Shown here: positions 43,701 to 51,723 of the stretch, one piece after another
Layout of the letters: the number at the start of each line of letters is the position of its first letter
How positions within the stretch are numbered: the stretch's first letter is position 1
Origin: CAZBQJ01 sp964494085
Lineage (GTDB): Bacteria > Patescibacteriota > Gracilibacteria > UBA1369
Reading direction: 5' to 3'
Length of the DNA: 64,000 bases
Assembly (NCBI GenBank): GCA_964494085.1
Contig: CAZBQJ010000002.1
Location: 62,001 to 126,000 of the forward strand
Position numbers and translations under genes: made by a program
Notes under the pieces: generated by a model
What the model saw: only the letters and a program-made list of their open reading frames with translations
The model's database searches: none
Told to the model about the DNA's origin: nothing

Positions 43701-46003
43701 GGGATCTCGACCTGCTGAATACCACGATCGCCGACAATACCGAAACAGCTGGTGGAGCTTCGGGGGCCGGGGCAATACACGCAGATGGTACAGATTTCGC
43801 AGTAGATGTCACCCTGAACAACACCATCCTTTCCAATAATACCGTCGGACCGGAATCAACCGGACCCAACTGTTCAGTCATAAATGCCGGCACTATTACT
43901 TCACTCGGCTACAATTTAATCACTGATCTGGCCGGTTGCCCTTTGGTCACACTGGCTACCGACTTCACCGGATTCGTTGCCCCCTTAGGAGCATTAACTC
44001 TAGGGGTAAACAATAGTTATTACCGCGCTCTAATCGGTAATTCACCTATACTTGATGGTGGAGCCAATCCTCCAATCGCGCCTGCTCTTGATCAAAATTC
44101 CAATGCTCGACCGGTTGGCCTGGGCAGTGACATCGGTTCGATGGATGTTGCCGATACTTTCCCTCCAAATCTCGTTGAAATTACTCCCGTACCTACACCA
44201 GGAGCCAATACTACACCACCCTATACATTCTCTTCCGATGAGCCAATTAGCTTCGTATTGGGTGGAGGTTGTGCGAGCGCCACAACCAGCGCTAATCTGG
44301 GTAATAACACTATCAACTTCAACACTCTGGCCCCCGGTACTTATAGCACCTGCACCATTACCCCTACTGATCTCTCTGGAAATGCCGGACCTGCCTTAAA
44401 CATTTCGTCATTTACAATTACCGGTTCTGTCACACCACCTCCCTCTGGAGGCGGTGGTGGTGGAAGCCCTCAATTTGGTCAACCTCCTTGTTCAGGCAGC
44501 TCCTGTAACGGCATTACTCCACCTGCAGTTACCCCTCCACCTGTCACTCCACCTCCAACCAGCACTCCTCCCGACATTACTCCACCTGCAGTTACCCCTC
44601 CACCTGTCACTCCACCTCCAACCAGCACTCCTCCCGACATTACTCCACCTGCAGTTACCCCTCCACCAGCCGGTATTCCTCCTGCTGTCACTCCGCCCTT
44701 TACTCCGCCTGTTATTCCCCCAGTAGATACTCCTCCGGAAATTACCGCACCTGTGACCTCTCATGGTACTGCTACCGAAGGCGACCGGCTCATCTATACT
44801 CCCGACAATTACATTCGTTTCAGTATCTCCAAAAATTCAGGAGCCTGTAACTATGATCAATATCAAAGAACTTATGGTCTCTCTGCTATAGACATAAATC
44901 AGGATACCGACGGTGACGGGCTATCCGATCATCTGGAATGCCAGGTTGGAAGTAACCCAACAATTGCCGACACAGATGGCGATGGTAAAAGTGATGCGGT
45001 AGAAGTATTGGATTATAATACTAACCCAAATCAGGCTGATAACTTTTATCCCGGTATGGTCGGCCAAGACTTTATCATTGTCACCCTTCCGGAAGATGAA
45101 TTGAAAACAGCTGATGACTCCCCGGTTTTCTTGGGCCTGTCCAACCCTGTGAAACTAGTCGACCTCTATCTTTTCACCTCAGCGACTTTCGATCCAATCC
45201 GGGAAAAAATCCGTACCCAAATCAATACAGACTCCACCCTGTCTGAAGATCAGAAAGACCATCTATTTACTCAACAATTCGCCTATACCGTCGCCAGTAT
45301 TCTCAATAAATTCCTCAACAATGCACTGGATCCGGAAAATCCTGACGAAGCAGTCTTTATAGATCAGATCAAAGCCTTGGGCAAAGTATTTACAGATCAA
45401 AATGGTGTTTTTGCTCTGGATAGCGAGCTCAGTTTACGCGACAATGAATATCTGGTTATGGGGACCTCCACCAATGCTTTCTCACTGCCGGTCCAATTTA
45501 TCGTCGATAGTTCTCTACGTTTCCTCACTCCGGAACTAGATACCCTTGGAGGAAAAACTCTTACCGGTGAAGCCTTGGCTGGGCATAGTGTTGTCGATTT
45601 GGATCCCGGCAATATCAAACCGGTACTCACCGGAAAAGTAGCTGTTCCCAGTCGTATCGTGGCAATTTGGCAGTCCAATATAATTTCATCAGCTTTGCTT
45701 GCAGATACTCTGGGTCAGGAATTCCGTCTCGCGCCTCCCCAGGATCTGGAACCAGGTGAACATACAGTTATCCTGACCGCTTATCGTAATGGTGACAACG
45801 CTCAAAGTAAATCCTACAAAATCAAGTTCAATGTCTATGCGGCCGTCCCTGCCGACAATGGTATCTTCAATTGGTGGCCTTATGCTTTGGCCTTTCTTCT
45901 GGCCGGACTACTACTCATGTTGATGATGCGTCGCCGTCAAAATCCTCCAGCCGTTCAAGCAGTCACGCCTGACGATCCGATTATCCTTCCTCCTCAAAAA
46001 TAG
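40796..46003 (+). CDS. Giant exported beta-helix surface protein (~1735 aa)
   Basis: From ATG 40796 a signal peptide (MYNKTKKFFSLLLTGFMVLS, cleavage after AMA) leads to a region of ~1080 residues with dozens of GGAI/GGAV and FxNN-type repeats, such as NNGGGIFVADTG and NSAGSSGGAINYDG, as in chlamydial Pmp and other right-handed beta-helices. An Ig-like module (nucleotides ~44160-44425) shared with the SLH protein at 6072 follows, then a Pro-rich stalk with 21-residue repeats, two calcium-type thrombospondin-3 motifs (DTDGDGLSDHLE, DTDGDGKSDAVE), a long domain, and a C-terminal membrane helix (WWPYALAFLLAGLLLMLMM) with basic tail. A likely adhesin displayed from the cytoplasmic membrane. Convergent with rarA, directly abutting. 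Confidence 0.88.
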   Translation: MYNKTKKFFSLLLTGFMVLSFSLQAMAASVIVNTLTDTGISPDCELRSATVSVNSAANVGNCFGIGAYGVNDTINIDVTGTINLTNAHGDLVDDSDTDLDITVPVIINGIPYAAGTEPALTIDANDTGRVFDINNPDGTTVEINNIALTNGTAIGKGGLVFLHDATSAATPKTLNLNKDNLDHGDVTPASGLGGGLHTGDNNLVNLTDTEVFNNSADLGGGIYVGADSHLTVNNTGSETSKIHDNSADNNGGGIFVADTGTTDIINTDFEDNSAGSSGGAINYDGAGNSTITNSRFKRNSSIQNGGAISKNDGNLVIDSSTFGNPALLADGNTAGSAGGAIAVPFSGDLTVQNGSGFYGNQSFMGGGAIGFSGFGTLIVSDTNFLSNKSTNYVGGAVDVSGFTTSAQFSTVTFGGPNAADGNSCVGPGGGAIYSSGHDLTLSDVDFGNNSTTGNGGGVYFTSGRGPGSFLFNTGTVNFNSAPNGNGGAIFTENGDVTLIDVDFDQNTAEQSGGALAVQPLNTGVDQFSQTRGSYTNNSTANVWGGAVFIDNSSAPVNNVSFDTVNFDNNSAGGSGGAISVSADNSLVILEPAFTNNTAVSDGGALAIGLIPTATIRNLVTPNNLFDNNQAIFGRGGAIFSAADSLIVDNLIFSHNSADGNGGAISLNRDAVGPQITLTSTSTDYDTNTTAASGGAVWCEQEFNVICDLNFDGNGGAHGFADNVAGDSGGAIATNYNITGVPNILNITDTFFNNNNSTDNGGAISMNVDTANISNTSFLQNRSGDGGAVRLGDSQDNDPAVDFNFSSSTFTDNTADDSVGNGNGGAVVLVSFGPQVSAVFDTVNFFSNHADSAAGGLAAFDSFIGNPIDLDITNSIFDGNNDVVGFPAIINTTSGILYLTNSIIQNSATSATSMFSYAVGSFGSLIMENSSINNNSVGAIGLLKLGLSKITNSTISNNVYDGFATIYTKGDLDLLNTTIADNTETAGGASGAGAIHADGTDFAVDVTLNNTILSNNTVGPESTGPNCSVINAGTITSLGYNLITDLAGCPLVTLATDFTGFVAPLGALTLGVNNSYYRALIGNSPILDGGANPPIAPALDQNSNARPVGLGSDIGSMDVADTFPPNLVEITPVPTPGANTTPPYTFSSDEPISFVLGGGCASATTSANLGNNTINFNTLAPGTYSTCTITPTDLSGNAGPALNISSFTITGSVTPPPSGGGGGGSPQFGQPPCSGSSCNGITPPAVTPPPVTPPPTSTPPDITPPAVTPPPVTPPPTSTPPDITPPAVTPPPAGIPPAVTPPFTPPVIPPVDTPPEITAPVTSHGTATEGDRLIYTPDNYIRFSISKNSGACNYDQYQRTYGLSAIDINQDTDGDGLSDHLECQVGSNPTIADTDGDGKSDAVEVLDYNTNPNQADNFYPGMVGQDFIIVTLPEDELKTADDSPVFLGLSNPVKLVDLYLFTSATFDPIREKIRTQINTDSTLSEDQKDHLFTQQFAYTVASILNKFLNNALDPENPDEAVFIDQIKALGKVFTDQNGVFALDSELSLRDNEYLVMGTSTNAFSLPVQFIVDSSLRFLTPELDTLGGKTLTGEALAGHSVVDLDPGNIKPVLTGKVAVPSRIVAIWQSNIISSALLADTLGQEFRLAPPQDLEPGEHTVILTAYRNGDNAQSKSYKIKFNVYAAVPADNGIFNWWPYALAFLLAGLLLMLMMRRRQNPPAVQAVTPDDPIILPPQK
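44513..44667 (+). repeat. 63-bp tandem repeats encoding a Pro-rich stalk
   Basis: Two identical 63-base units (44513-44575 and 44576-44638) and a partial third encode ITPPAVTPPPVTPPPTSTPPD. Perfect DNA identity between units suggests recent slippage or copy-number variation in stalk length. It is coding sequence inside the giant protein gene and not a CRISPR array. Confidence 0.93.
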
Positions 46004-47296
46004 TTACTGATTTTTATCTAATCTTTCCTTAATCTTGGCTTCCAACCCACGCTCAGTTGGATGATAAAACTTCTTACTCCGAATTTGTTCTGGTAGATGC
46101 TCTTGGTCAACTTGAGCATTTGGGTGTTGATGGGCGTATTGATATCCTTTGCCATATCCCCATTCTTTCATTAATTTGGTCGGAGCATTGCGGATTTGCA
46201 GCGGTACTTCCAGATTACCGGTTTTCTCAATCAAACTTTTTATTTCACCAACTGCCGCATAAAGGGCATTTGATTTTGGTGACATTGATAAATGCACGAC
46301 AGCTTGAGCCAAATTTACACTGCATTCCGGCATACCATTAAAATGACAAGCCTCTTTCACGGCTACCGCTACCAGCAAAGCGTGAGGATCAGCCATCCCA
46401 ATATCTTCCGAGGCAAACCGGATCAGCCTGCGCGCAATATAAAGTGGGTCCTCCCCTCCCTCCAGCATTCTCATCATCCAATACAGCGCTCCATCCGGAT
46501 CACTATCCCGCATACTCTTATGTAATGCGGAAATGATATTATAATGTTCTTCACCTTTCTTATCGTAACGTAGATTTTTCTTTTGCAAAATATGGTGAAT
46601 TTCATCAATCTTCATCGGCCAATTTTCACCAACTTTCAAAATCACTTCCAAGGTATTTAATAAATTCCTGGCATCACCATTGGCAAAACTGATCAAGAAA
46701 TCCAGAGCTTCCTTCTCCAATTCCAAATCCACTTTCTTGCCGCTTTCCGCAGCCATCATCACAGTTACCTTCTCTAATGCTCTTTTAGCAATTTGTTCCA
46801 AGGCCAAGTCAGTTAAAGCTTTGAATACAAAAACTTGAGCACGCGAAAGTAACGCTGAATTTACTTCGAAAGAGGGGTTTTCAGTCGTCGCACCAATCAA
46901 AATAACAGTTCCTCTTTCCGTATGTGGTAGCAGAAAATCTTGCTGAGATTTATTAAACCTATGAATCTCATCTACAAATAAAATTGTTGGTGTACCCAAT
47001 CTACGAAAATCTTCGGCAGAATCAATTATTTTCCTCAGCTCTGGCACTCCTGCTGTTACAGCACTAATCGTTACAAATTTCGCCGCCGTGCGTTCAGCGA
47101 CTATCTGTGCCAAAGTCGTTTTACCGACGCCCGGCGGCCCAAAAAAAATCATTGAATGTACTTGGTCAAATTCAATCAATTTCTGCAAAGTTTTATCCTT
47201 GCCCATTAAATCCTCCTGTCCAAAAAATTCTTCCAATGTCTTTGGTCGCATCAAATTGGCCAAGGGTTCGTTCAATATGTTGAGCAATTTAACCAT
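46004..47296 (-). CDS. rarA: Replication-associated recombination protein RarA (MgsA)
   Basis: AAA+ ATPase related to clamp-loader subunits that acts at stalled forks. The 430-residue protein begins with PLANLMRPKTLEEFFGQEDL, Walker A GPPGVGKTTLAQ (~residues 54-65), Walker B ILFVDEIHRFNKSQQDFLL, sensor-1 ILIGATTENPSFEVN, and arginine finger LLSRAQVF. The C-terminal MgsA-type tetramerisation region follows (LYWMMRMLEGGEDPLYIARRLIRFASEDIG, quoted here only in part as its first half). It abuts the giant-protein gene tail-to-tail and has its own promoter upstream. Confidence 0.96.
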   Translation of the reverse strand: MVKLLNILNEPLANLMRPKTLEEFFGQEDLMGKDKTLQKLIEFDQVHSMIFFGPPGVGKTTLAQIVAERTAAKFVTISAVTAGVPELRKIIDSAEDFRRLGTPTILFVDEIHRFNKSQQDFLLPHTERGTVILIGATTENPSFEVNSALLSRAQVFVFKALTDLALEQIAKRALEKVTVMMAAESGKKVDLELEKEALDFLISFANGDARNLLNTLEVILKVGENWPMKIDEIHHILQKKNLRYDKKGEEHYNIISALHKSMRDSDPDGALYWMMRMLEGGEDPLYIARRLIRFASEDIGMADPHALLVAVAVKEACHFNGMPECSVNLAQAVVHLSMSPKSNALYAAVGEIKSLIEKTGNLEVPLQIRNAPTKLMKEWGYGKGYQYAHQHPNAQVDQEHLPEQIRSKKFYHPTERGLEAKIKERLDKNQ

Positions 47297-47317
47297 AGAA
47301 CAAGTGTTCGGGGGTTC

Positions 47318-47346
47318 AATATATACCTGACTATCTAGTTATTCAA
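47318..47346 (-). promoter_or_regulatory. Promoter of rarA
   Basis: On the minus strand TTGAAT and TATATT are spaced by 17 bases, ending ~22 bases before the rarA ATG, just after the terminator hairpin at 47364-47404. Confidence 0.6.
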
Positions 47347-47363
47347 CTGAGTTTAAATAAATC

Positions 47364-47404
47364 AAAAGCACTGCTGCAAGCCGGTCGGCTTGCAGCAGTG
47401 CTTT
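47364..47404 (-). terminator. Rho-independent terminator after the SLH/FlgD gene
   Basis: AAAGCACTGCTGCAAGCC pairs perfectly with its complement around a 4-nt loop (GGTC region), with T/A flanks. It lies 20 bases beyond the stop of the minus-strand SLH gene and separates it from rarA. Confidence 0.92.
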
Positions 47405-47423
47405 CACTAAATGCATAAAATAC

Positions 47424-49139
47424 TTAAATCTTTCCTAGTAGATGTAATTTATAGATAATCTCCGCCACTTCTCGACGAGTAGTTGACGAAGTAGGATAGA
47501 GGTTATTGCCTGAGAATAAGTCATTATTTTTGGCATAGCGGGCATATCCGGTAAACCATTGGTTTAATTCAACATCGTTATATGAGGCAATGTCATCATT
47601 TGGCATTGTGTCTGATAAATTGCGGAGCAGTAAAGCCAGGAATTCTACACGATTGACCGCACGTGCTGGACGATAATATCCTGCATCAGCACCGGATTTG
47701 TAGCCGGTAATCATACCCAGAGCTACTCCTCTACAAATATACTGAAATGACCAGGAAGTACTGATCACATCTGGGAAAGGATTGTTTCCTCCACAGTAGT
47801 CAGAAGCCGAATTAAACTTATTGAAAGTTACTAAAATAATTTTAGCTACTTGATCACGCTGTAGTAGATCGCCGGGAGCAAGTGTTCCATCTGGATTGCC
47901 TGTCATCGAGCCAAGTCCTTTCAAATAAGTAAAAGCTTCACAATCACTATCGCTTTTATTAACATCAGTGAACCCTGAACATTGATCGTTAGGTTGGGGA
48001 GTATTATTTACTGATGTAACGGTAAAGCTTGTCTGCATCGGAACAATCTGAGAGCTGCCGTCATTACCCCAGACCTTAAAGATATAAGAACCATCTGCCA
48101 CAATATCTTTGTTACTATCTTTTCCATCCCATAAAACAGTATTGTTTCCAGAACTCTGATTATTGAAAGTCCAATCAGCTACAGAGTTAATATTGTTTCC
48201 CTGATAAACAGCCGCCATTACTGTGGAATTTCCGATTGAATCAGCCAGGGTGTAGTTAAAACTAATATTTCCGGAAGTTGGGTTATAAGGGTTTGGAGAG
48301 GCGGTCACATTGCTTAAAACTGGCTGAGGAGCATTACCGCTGTTGACAGTGAATGAACCGGTTAAATCGTTGGACAAGGATCCAAAACCATCGATCGAGC
48401 CTTCAGGTTGGAGGCTATAAGTATATTTGCCCGGGGCAGCCGTATTCCCCCCAATTTTTCCATCCCAGGAGATAGTATAATTACCGTCAGCATTTTTAAT
48501 ATCTGCAATAACAACCTCTTGAGGGTTATTATTTTCCGGTCCATTTATTTTCAATCTAACCTTGGAGCTCTTGGCAGAATTCAAAGTTAGAGCATAATTC
48601 ACTGTATAATTTCCTGATCCGCTATAATAAACCGTTTCAGGTTGATTTACCCAGCTGACTATCGGGGCGACCGCCTTTTTTACTTCAAAAGTTTTCGATG
48701 CCTCAGTGTCAGGAGGTGTAGCCACATGTGATAGTACATAAAAAGTATAGGTACCGTCAGGAACATATTGCCCATCATAGGTTCCAGTATTGGCTTTACC
48801 ATTCCATTCCAGACTTATCGGTTCGGTAGAACCGGGAGTATTGGCTATTCTATTGTCTGCTCCTTCGGTGGCACCCCAGTAATAGACGACCTTATCCTGC
48901 GCGTCTTTAATCACTTCAGTTATTTCTCCAGTAGCATTACCTCCGGAGTTCCAGCTATATTTAATAAATACTTTGGCTTGGTCTAGATGGCCAGGCACTT
49001 CCGTATGGAAGGGATCCGGTGAGATATTGATATTATCAATCACCGAATTAGCTGCCAATGCTATTGGCATTGCTGCAAACATCATGGTTCCTGCTAACGC
49101 TCCCAGCAGCCCACGATTAAACGACAGTAATCTTTTCAT
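47424..49139 (-). CDS. SLH-domain surface protein with FlgD-type Ig modules
   Basis: A signal peptide (MKRLLSFNRGLLGALAGTMM, cleavage after ALA) precedes three FlgD-like beta modules marked by LEWNGKANTGTYDGQYVPDG, ISWDGKIGGNTAAPGKYTY and LWDGKDSNKDIVADGSYIF. Three SLH modules end the protein (residues ~385-571), with DQVAKIILVTF, NRVEFLALLL and TRREVAEIIYKL. The SLH modules contain Cys residues that could pair. The likely role is a wall-bound surface layer or appendage protein. It has the most complete SLH triplet in the window. Terminator downstream at 47364-47404. Confidence 0.9.
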   Translation of the reverse strand: MKRLLSFNRGLLGALAGTMMFAAMPIALAANSVIDNINISPDPFHTEVPGHLDQAKVFIKYSWNSGGNATGEITEVIKDAQDKVVYYWGATEGADNRIANTPGSTEPISLEWNGKANTGTYDGQYVPDGTYTFYVLSHVATPPDTEASKTFEVKKAVAPIVSWVNQPETVYYSGSGNYTVNYALTLNSAKSSKVRLKINGPENNNPQEVVIADIKNADGNYTISWDGKIGGNTAAPGKYTYSLQPEGSIDGFGSLSNDLTGSFTVNSGNAPQPVLSNVTASPNPYNPTSGNISFNYTLADSIGNSTVMAAVYQGNNINSVADWTFNNQSSGNNTVLWDGKDSNKDIVADGSYIFKVWGNDGSSQIVPMQTSFTVTSVNNTPQPNDQCSGFTDVNKSDSDCEAFTYLKGLGSMTGNPDGTLAPGDLLQRDQVAKIILVTFNKFNSASDYCGGNNPFPDVISTSWSFQYICRGVALGMITGYKSGADAGYYRPARAVNRVEFLALLLRNLSDTMPNDDIASYNDVELNQWFTGYARYAKNNDLFSGNNLYPTSSTTRREVAEIIYKLHLLGKI

Positions 49140-49230
49140 AGGAATATGTTAAGAAATAGTAGTCCTACTTTCAAAACACATCATACTAAACCTGGTTACG
49201 TTTATCGCCTAGACTTATTGTTTTTATATG

Positions 49231-50211
49231 CTACTTCCTACTCTTTCCTTGTAAAAGCTCTTCTAGGAATCGCCTTGTGTCTAAATCATATATTCCCAAT
49301 TGTTTAGCCAAATCCCAGGCTTTCTCGGTATTTTCATTAATTAAATTTTGCATATATGGGACTACGCCCAACTGATGTCCCAATTCTAGAATATTGTTAT
49401 GCGATAGTTTGGTTAAATCCCCTTCCTCCCATTCTGCTAACCATAAATTTCGTAAACCTTCATCTACTTTTTCCAAAATGAAGATCAATAAAGGCGTAAC
49501 TTTTCCCCGCATCACATCAGAACAGACTTTATCTTCTGTTCGTAGTTTCTCCAGGCTGAATTCAATTAAATCATCATTTAACTGAAATGCTAAGCCCAGA
49601 CATCTGGAAAAATCCCGAAGTTTCCTCAAATAATCTTCACGCACCTGTTCACCAAAGCAGCAATAATATGCCAACGCCAAAGGTAGATAAATCGAATATA
49701 GAGCGGTTTTCTCTTCATAGAAAATAAACATTTCATTGGCAGATGGGAATTGGTCTGGGGTAATCAGATAGTCATCCAGTTGACCCTGCATCGTCACATC
49801 TATGACTTCAAATAAGGTTCTCAGAGCTTCCGGCTGATCAATATTCGCAGTAAATAACTTTAAAGCTCGTGACAAAATCAGGTCGCCCACCTCAATACCA
49901 ATCCCTATTCCTTTTAACTGACCATATTCTTTACCATAATAACTATGAATAGTCTGCATGCCCCTTCGCAAGTTATCATTATCCAAAATATCATCATGGA
50001 TGAGCAAATGGAGATGCAGCATTTCCAAGGCCACAGCTATGGAATCGTTGGCTTCACTGGATTTACCTTGACTGGCCACAAAATCTAAAAACAGATTGGG
50101 CCGGATCCGTTTTCCGGGACGCAATAAATATTCTTTCACATACTCAAAATTCTTCAAATGTTCAGCGCAAATACTTTCCACCTCTTGATGCCATTTTTTT
50201 TCAAAACCCAT
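49231..50211 (-). CDS. Polyprenyl (isoprenyl) diphosphate synthase
   Basis: Chain-elongating prenyltransferase. The 326-residue protein shows RPGKRIRPNLFLDF, first Asp-rich motif LLIHDDILDNDNLRRG, and second motif region LAFQLNDDLIEFS, where the last Asp of DDxxD is Glu. Such enzymes make the long-chain lipid carrier or quinone tail. ATG 50211 is chosen over a TTG nine bases upstream. It is divergent from the lysozyme-like gene. A lipid carrier for cell-wall export, together with the flippase at 58980, is a reasonable but unproven context. Confidence 0.9.
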   Translation of the reverse strand: MGFEKKWHQEVESICAEHLKNFEYVKEYLLRPGKRIRPNLFLDFVASQGKSSEANDSIAVALEMLHLHLLIHDDILDNDNLRRGMQTIHSYYGKEYGQLKGIGIGIEVGDLILSRALKLFTANIDQPEALRTLFEVIDVTMQGQLDDYLITPDQFPSANEMFIFYEEKTALYSIYLPLALAYYCCFGEQVREDYLRKLRDFSRCLGLAFQLNDDLIEFSLEKLRTEDKVCSDVMRGKVTPLLIFILEKVDEGLRNLWLAEWEEGDLTKLSHNNILELGHQLGVVPYMQNLINENTEKAWDLAKQLGIYDLDTRRFLEELLQGKSRK

Positions 50212-50286
50212 AATAAGCAATTTAAGGCTTTCTGTCCTTAATAAAATAACCGACTTATGTTATAATTAAAAGATTATCAACAAATT

Positions 50287-51723
50287 ATGGAACCTCAAAG
50301 CACTGACAAACCACATCGGGGCTCTGAAAAGCCGATCAGATCGCTGGATCCACTCAAAGAAGCGGCCGATCTGGCGCGCCGTCAATTAGCGGTCAGACAA
50401 AAGAGCGAAACCAAAGAAGTCCAGGAGGAAGAAACCAAAGAAAGAACCAAAGTTATCGAAAAAGCTACTGAAGCTCGCGCAGACCTATTGGCTAGTAGCC
50501 CTGAAAGGCCACCAGCCCAACCTGCTGAAAGCCCCAATGAGTTTTTAGAATTATGGAGAGTCAAAGAAATGACTTCTAGGCTTGGGGACTCCTCAATTTG
50601 CCCGGATTTAGTCGATATTTTACAGAAAAAGGCCGGTTATTCAGCTTCCGGCTCACCCAAAAGTCAGTTTGCCGGTTTCGCTGACTATATTGTCAAAAAT
50701 CTATCAACCTATGATGCAGGTTTGGCTGAAAAAGTATCTAGCCATCAAACTTCCGTCTTTGAAGCATTTACCATTATTGTCGGTAAAATGATCACTGAAG
50801 AAGCGGCCTCTGCGGCGCCAGACAAAAGGCCACGTCTGAAAGAGGTTGCCGATACATTCCAGATGTTTGTCGAAGCCGCCAAAAAACTCACTAAAGATCC
50901 CGATCAGGCTCAGCAAACACCTTCAGGTCAACCAACAGTAGCTCCACAGTCGACACCTACCGCCAGTGAGCCGGAAAAACCAAAGAATTTCTTCGCCGGC
51001 TTAATGGATAAACTCAAAGGGTTTTTTGCCAGTATCAGTACAGTTATCTCCGGTTTCTTCAACAAACTATTTGGCAAAAAACCCGAAACCTCCACTCCTG
51101 CACCTACTCCTATACCCACGGCTACTCCAGTATCAGATGTTTCAGCGCCCATCAGTACGCCTCTCAATCCTGAAATCCTCCTTGGTGCTGACACTACAGT
51201 CGGCTTGAAAGGTGCTGCTCTTTTCAACAATCCACAGTTCCAAACTCGCACCGACCAGATCGCCAATAAAATCGGCGTTTCTCGGGCTGATCTATACGCA
51301 ATCTTCAAAATGGAATCGGGTGGTGACCCCGCTATCCAAAATAAAATCACCCATGCCACCGGTTTGATACAGTGGATGCCGCAATTCGCCCCATCTGGTA
51401 CTACCGTCGATACTTTAAAACAAATGAGTGGGTTACAACAACTTGATTATGTTGAGAAATACTACCAGCCTTATTTCGGCCGGCTAAAAAGCTTTTCTGA
51501 CCTTTATCGCGCTGTATTCTGGCCGGCCTCAATTGGAAAAGGTCCGGATTATATTTTCCAGACAAAAAGGTTGTCCGCCCAAAAAGTCGCTGCCCAAAAC
51601 CCTGGTATGGCCACCGACAACGGTGTTATAACCAATGCTTCATTCGAACGCACTTGCGCCAAAATGCGTCCGCGTGATTCTGATACCCCATTATCCTCTG
51701 GAGGCAATATCGCCGTCGCTTAA
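50287..51723 (+). CDS. Membrane-associated protein with C-terminal lysozyme-like (SLT) domain
   Basis: The first ~75 residues are highly charged, followed by Pro/Glu linkers and a helical domain (~85-215). A hydrophobic/amphipathic segment FFASISTVISGFFNKLFG lies at ~245-262. After a Pro/Thr linker the C-terminal domain (~310-460) has IGVSRADLYAIFKMESGGDP and THATGLIQWMPQFAP, the Glu and AxGLxQ features of soluble-lytic-transglycosylase-like lysozymes. No signal peptide is visible, so its export route is unclear. It overlaps the RNase J gene tail-to-tail by 4 bases. Confidence 0.75.
   Translation: MEPQSTDKPHRGSEKPIRSLDPLKEAADLARRQLAVRQKSETKEVQEEETKERTKVIEKATEARADLLASSPERPPAQPAESPNEFLELWRVKEMTSRLGDSSICPDLVDILQKKAGYSASGSPKSQFAGFADYIVKNLSTYDAGLAEKVSSHQTSVFEAFTIIVGKMITEEAASAAPDKRPRLKEVADTFQMFVEAAKKLTKDPDQAQQTPSGQPTVAPQSTPTASEPEKPKNFFAGLMDKLKGFFASISTVISGFFNKLFGKKPETSTPAPTPIPTATPVSDVSAPISTPLNPEILLGADTTVGLKGAALFNNPQFQTRTDQIANKIGVSRADLYAIFKMESGGDPAIQNKITHATGLIQWMPQFAPSGTTVDTLKQMSGLQQLDYVEKYYQPYFGRLKSFSDLYRAVFWPASIGKGPDYIFQTKRLSAQKVAAQNPGMATDNGVITNASFERTCAKMRPRDSDTPLSSGGNIAVA

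Noticed and set aside
44513..44667. CRISPR-like direct repeats
   Set aside because: Adjacent identical 63-base units without spacers, in frame inside a coding sequence.
44479..44691. Antisense frame with GGVTAGGV repeats
   Set aside because: It is the complement of the Pro-rich stalk repeats of the giant protein; composition is a by-product.
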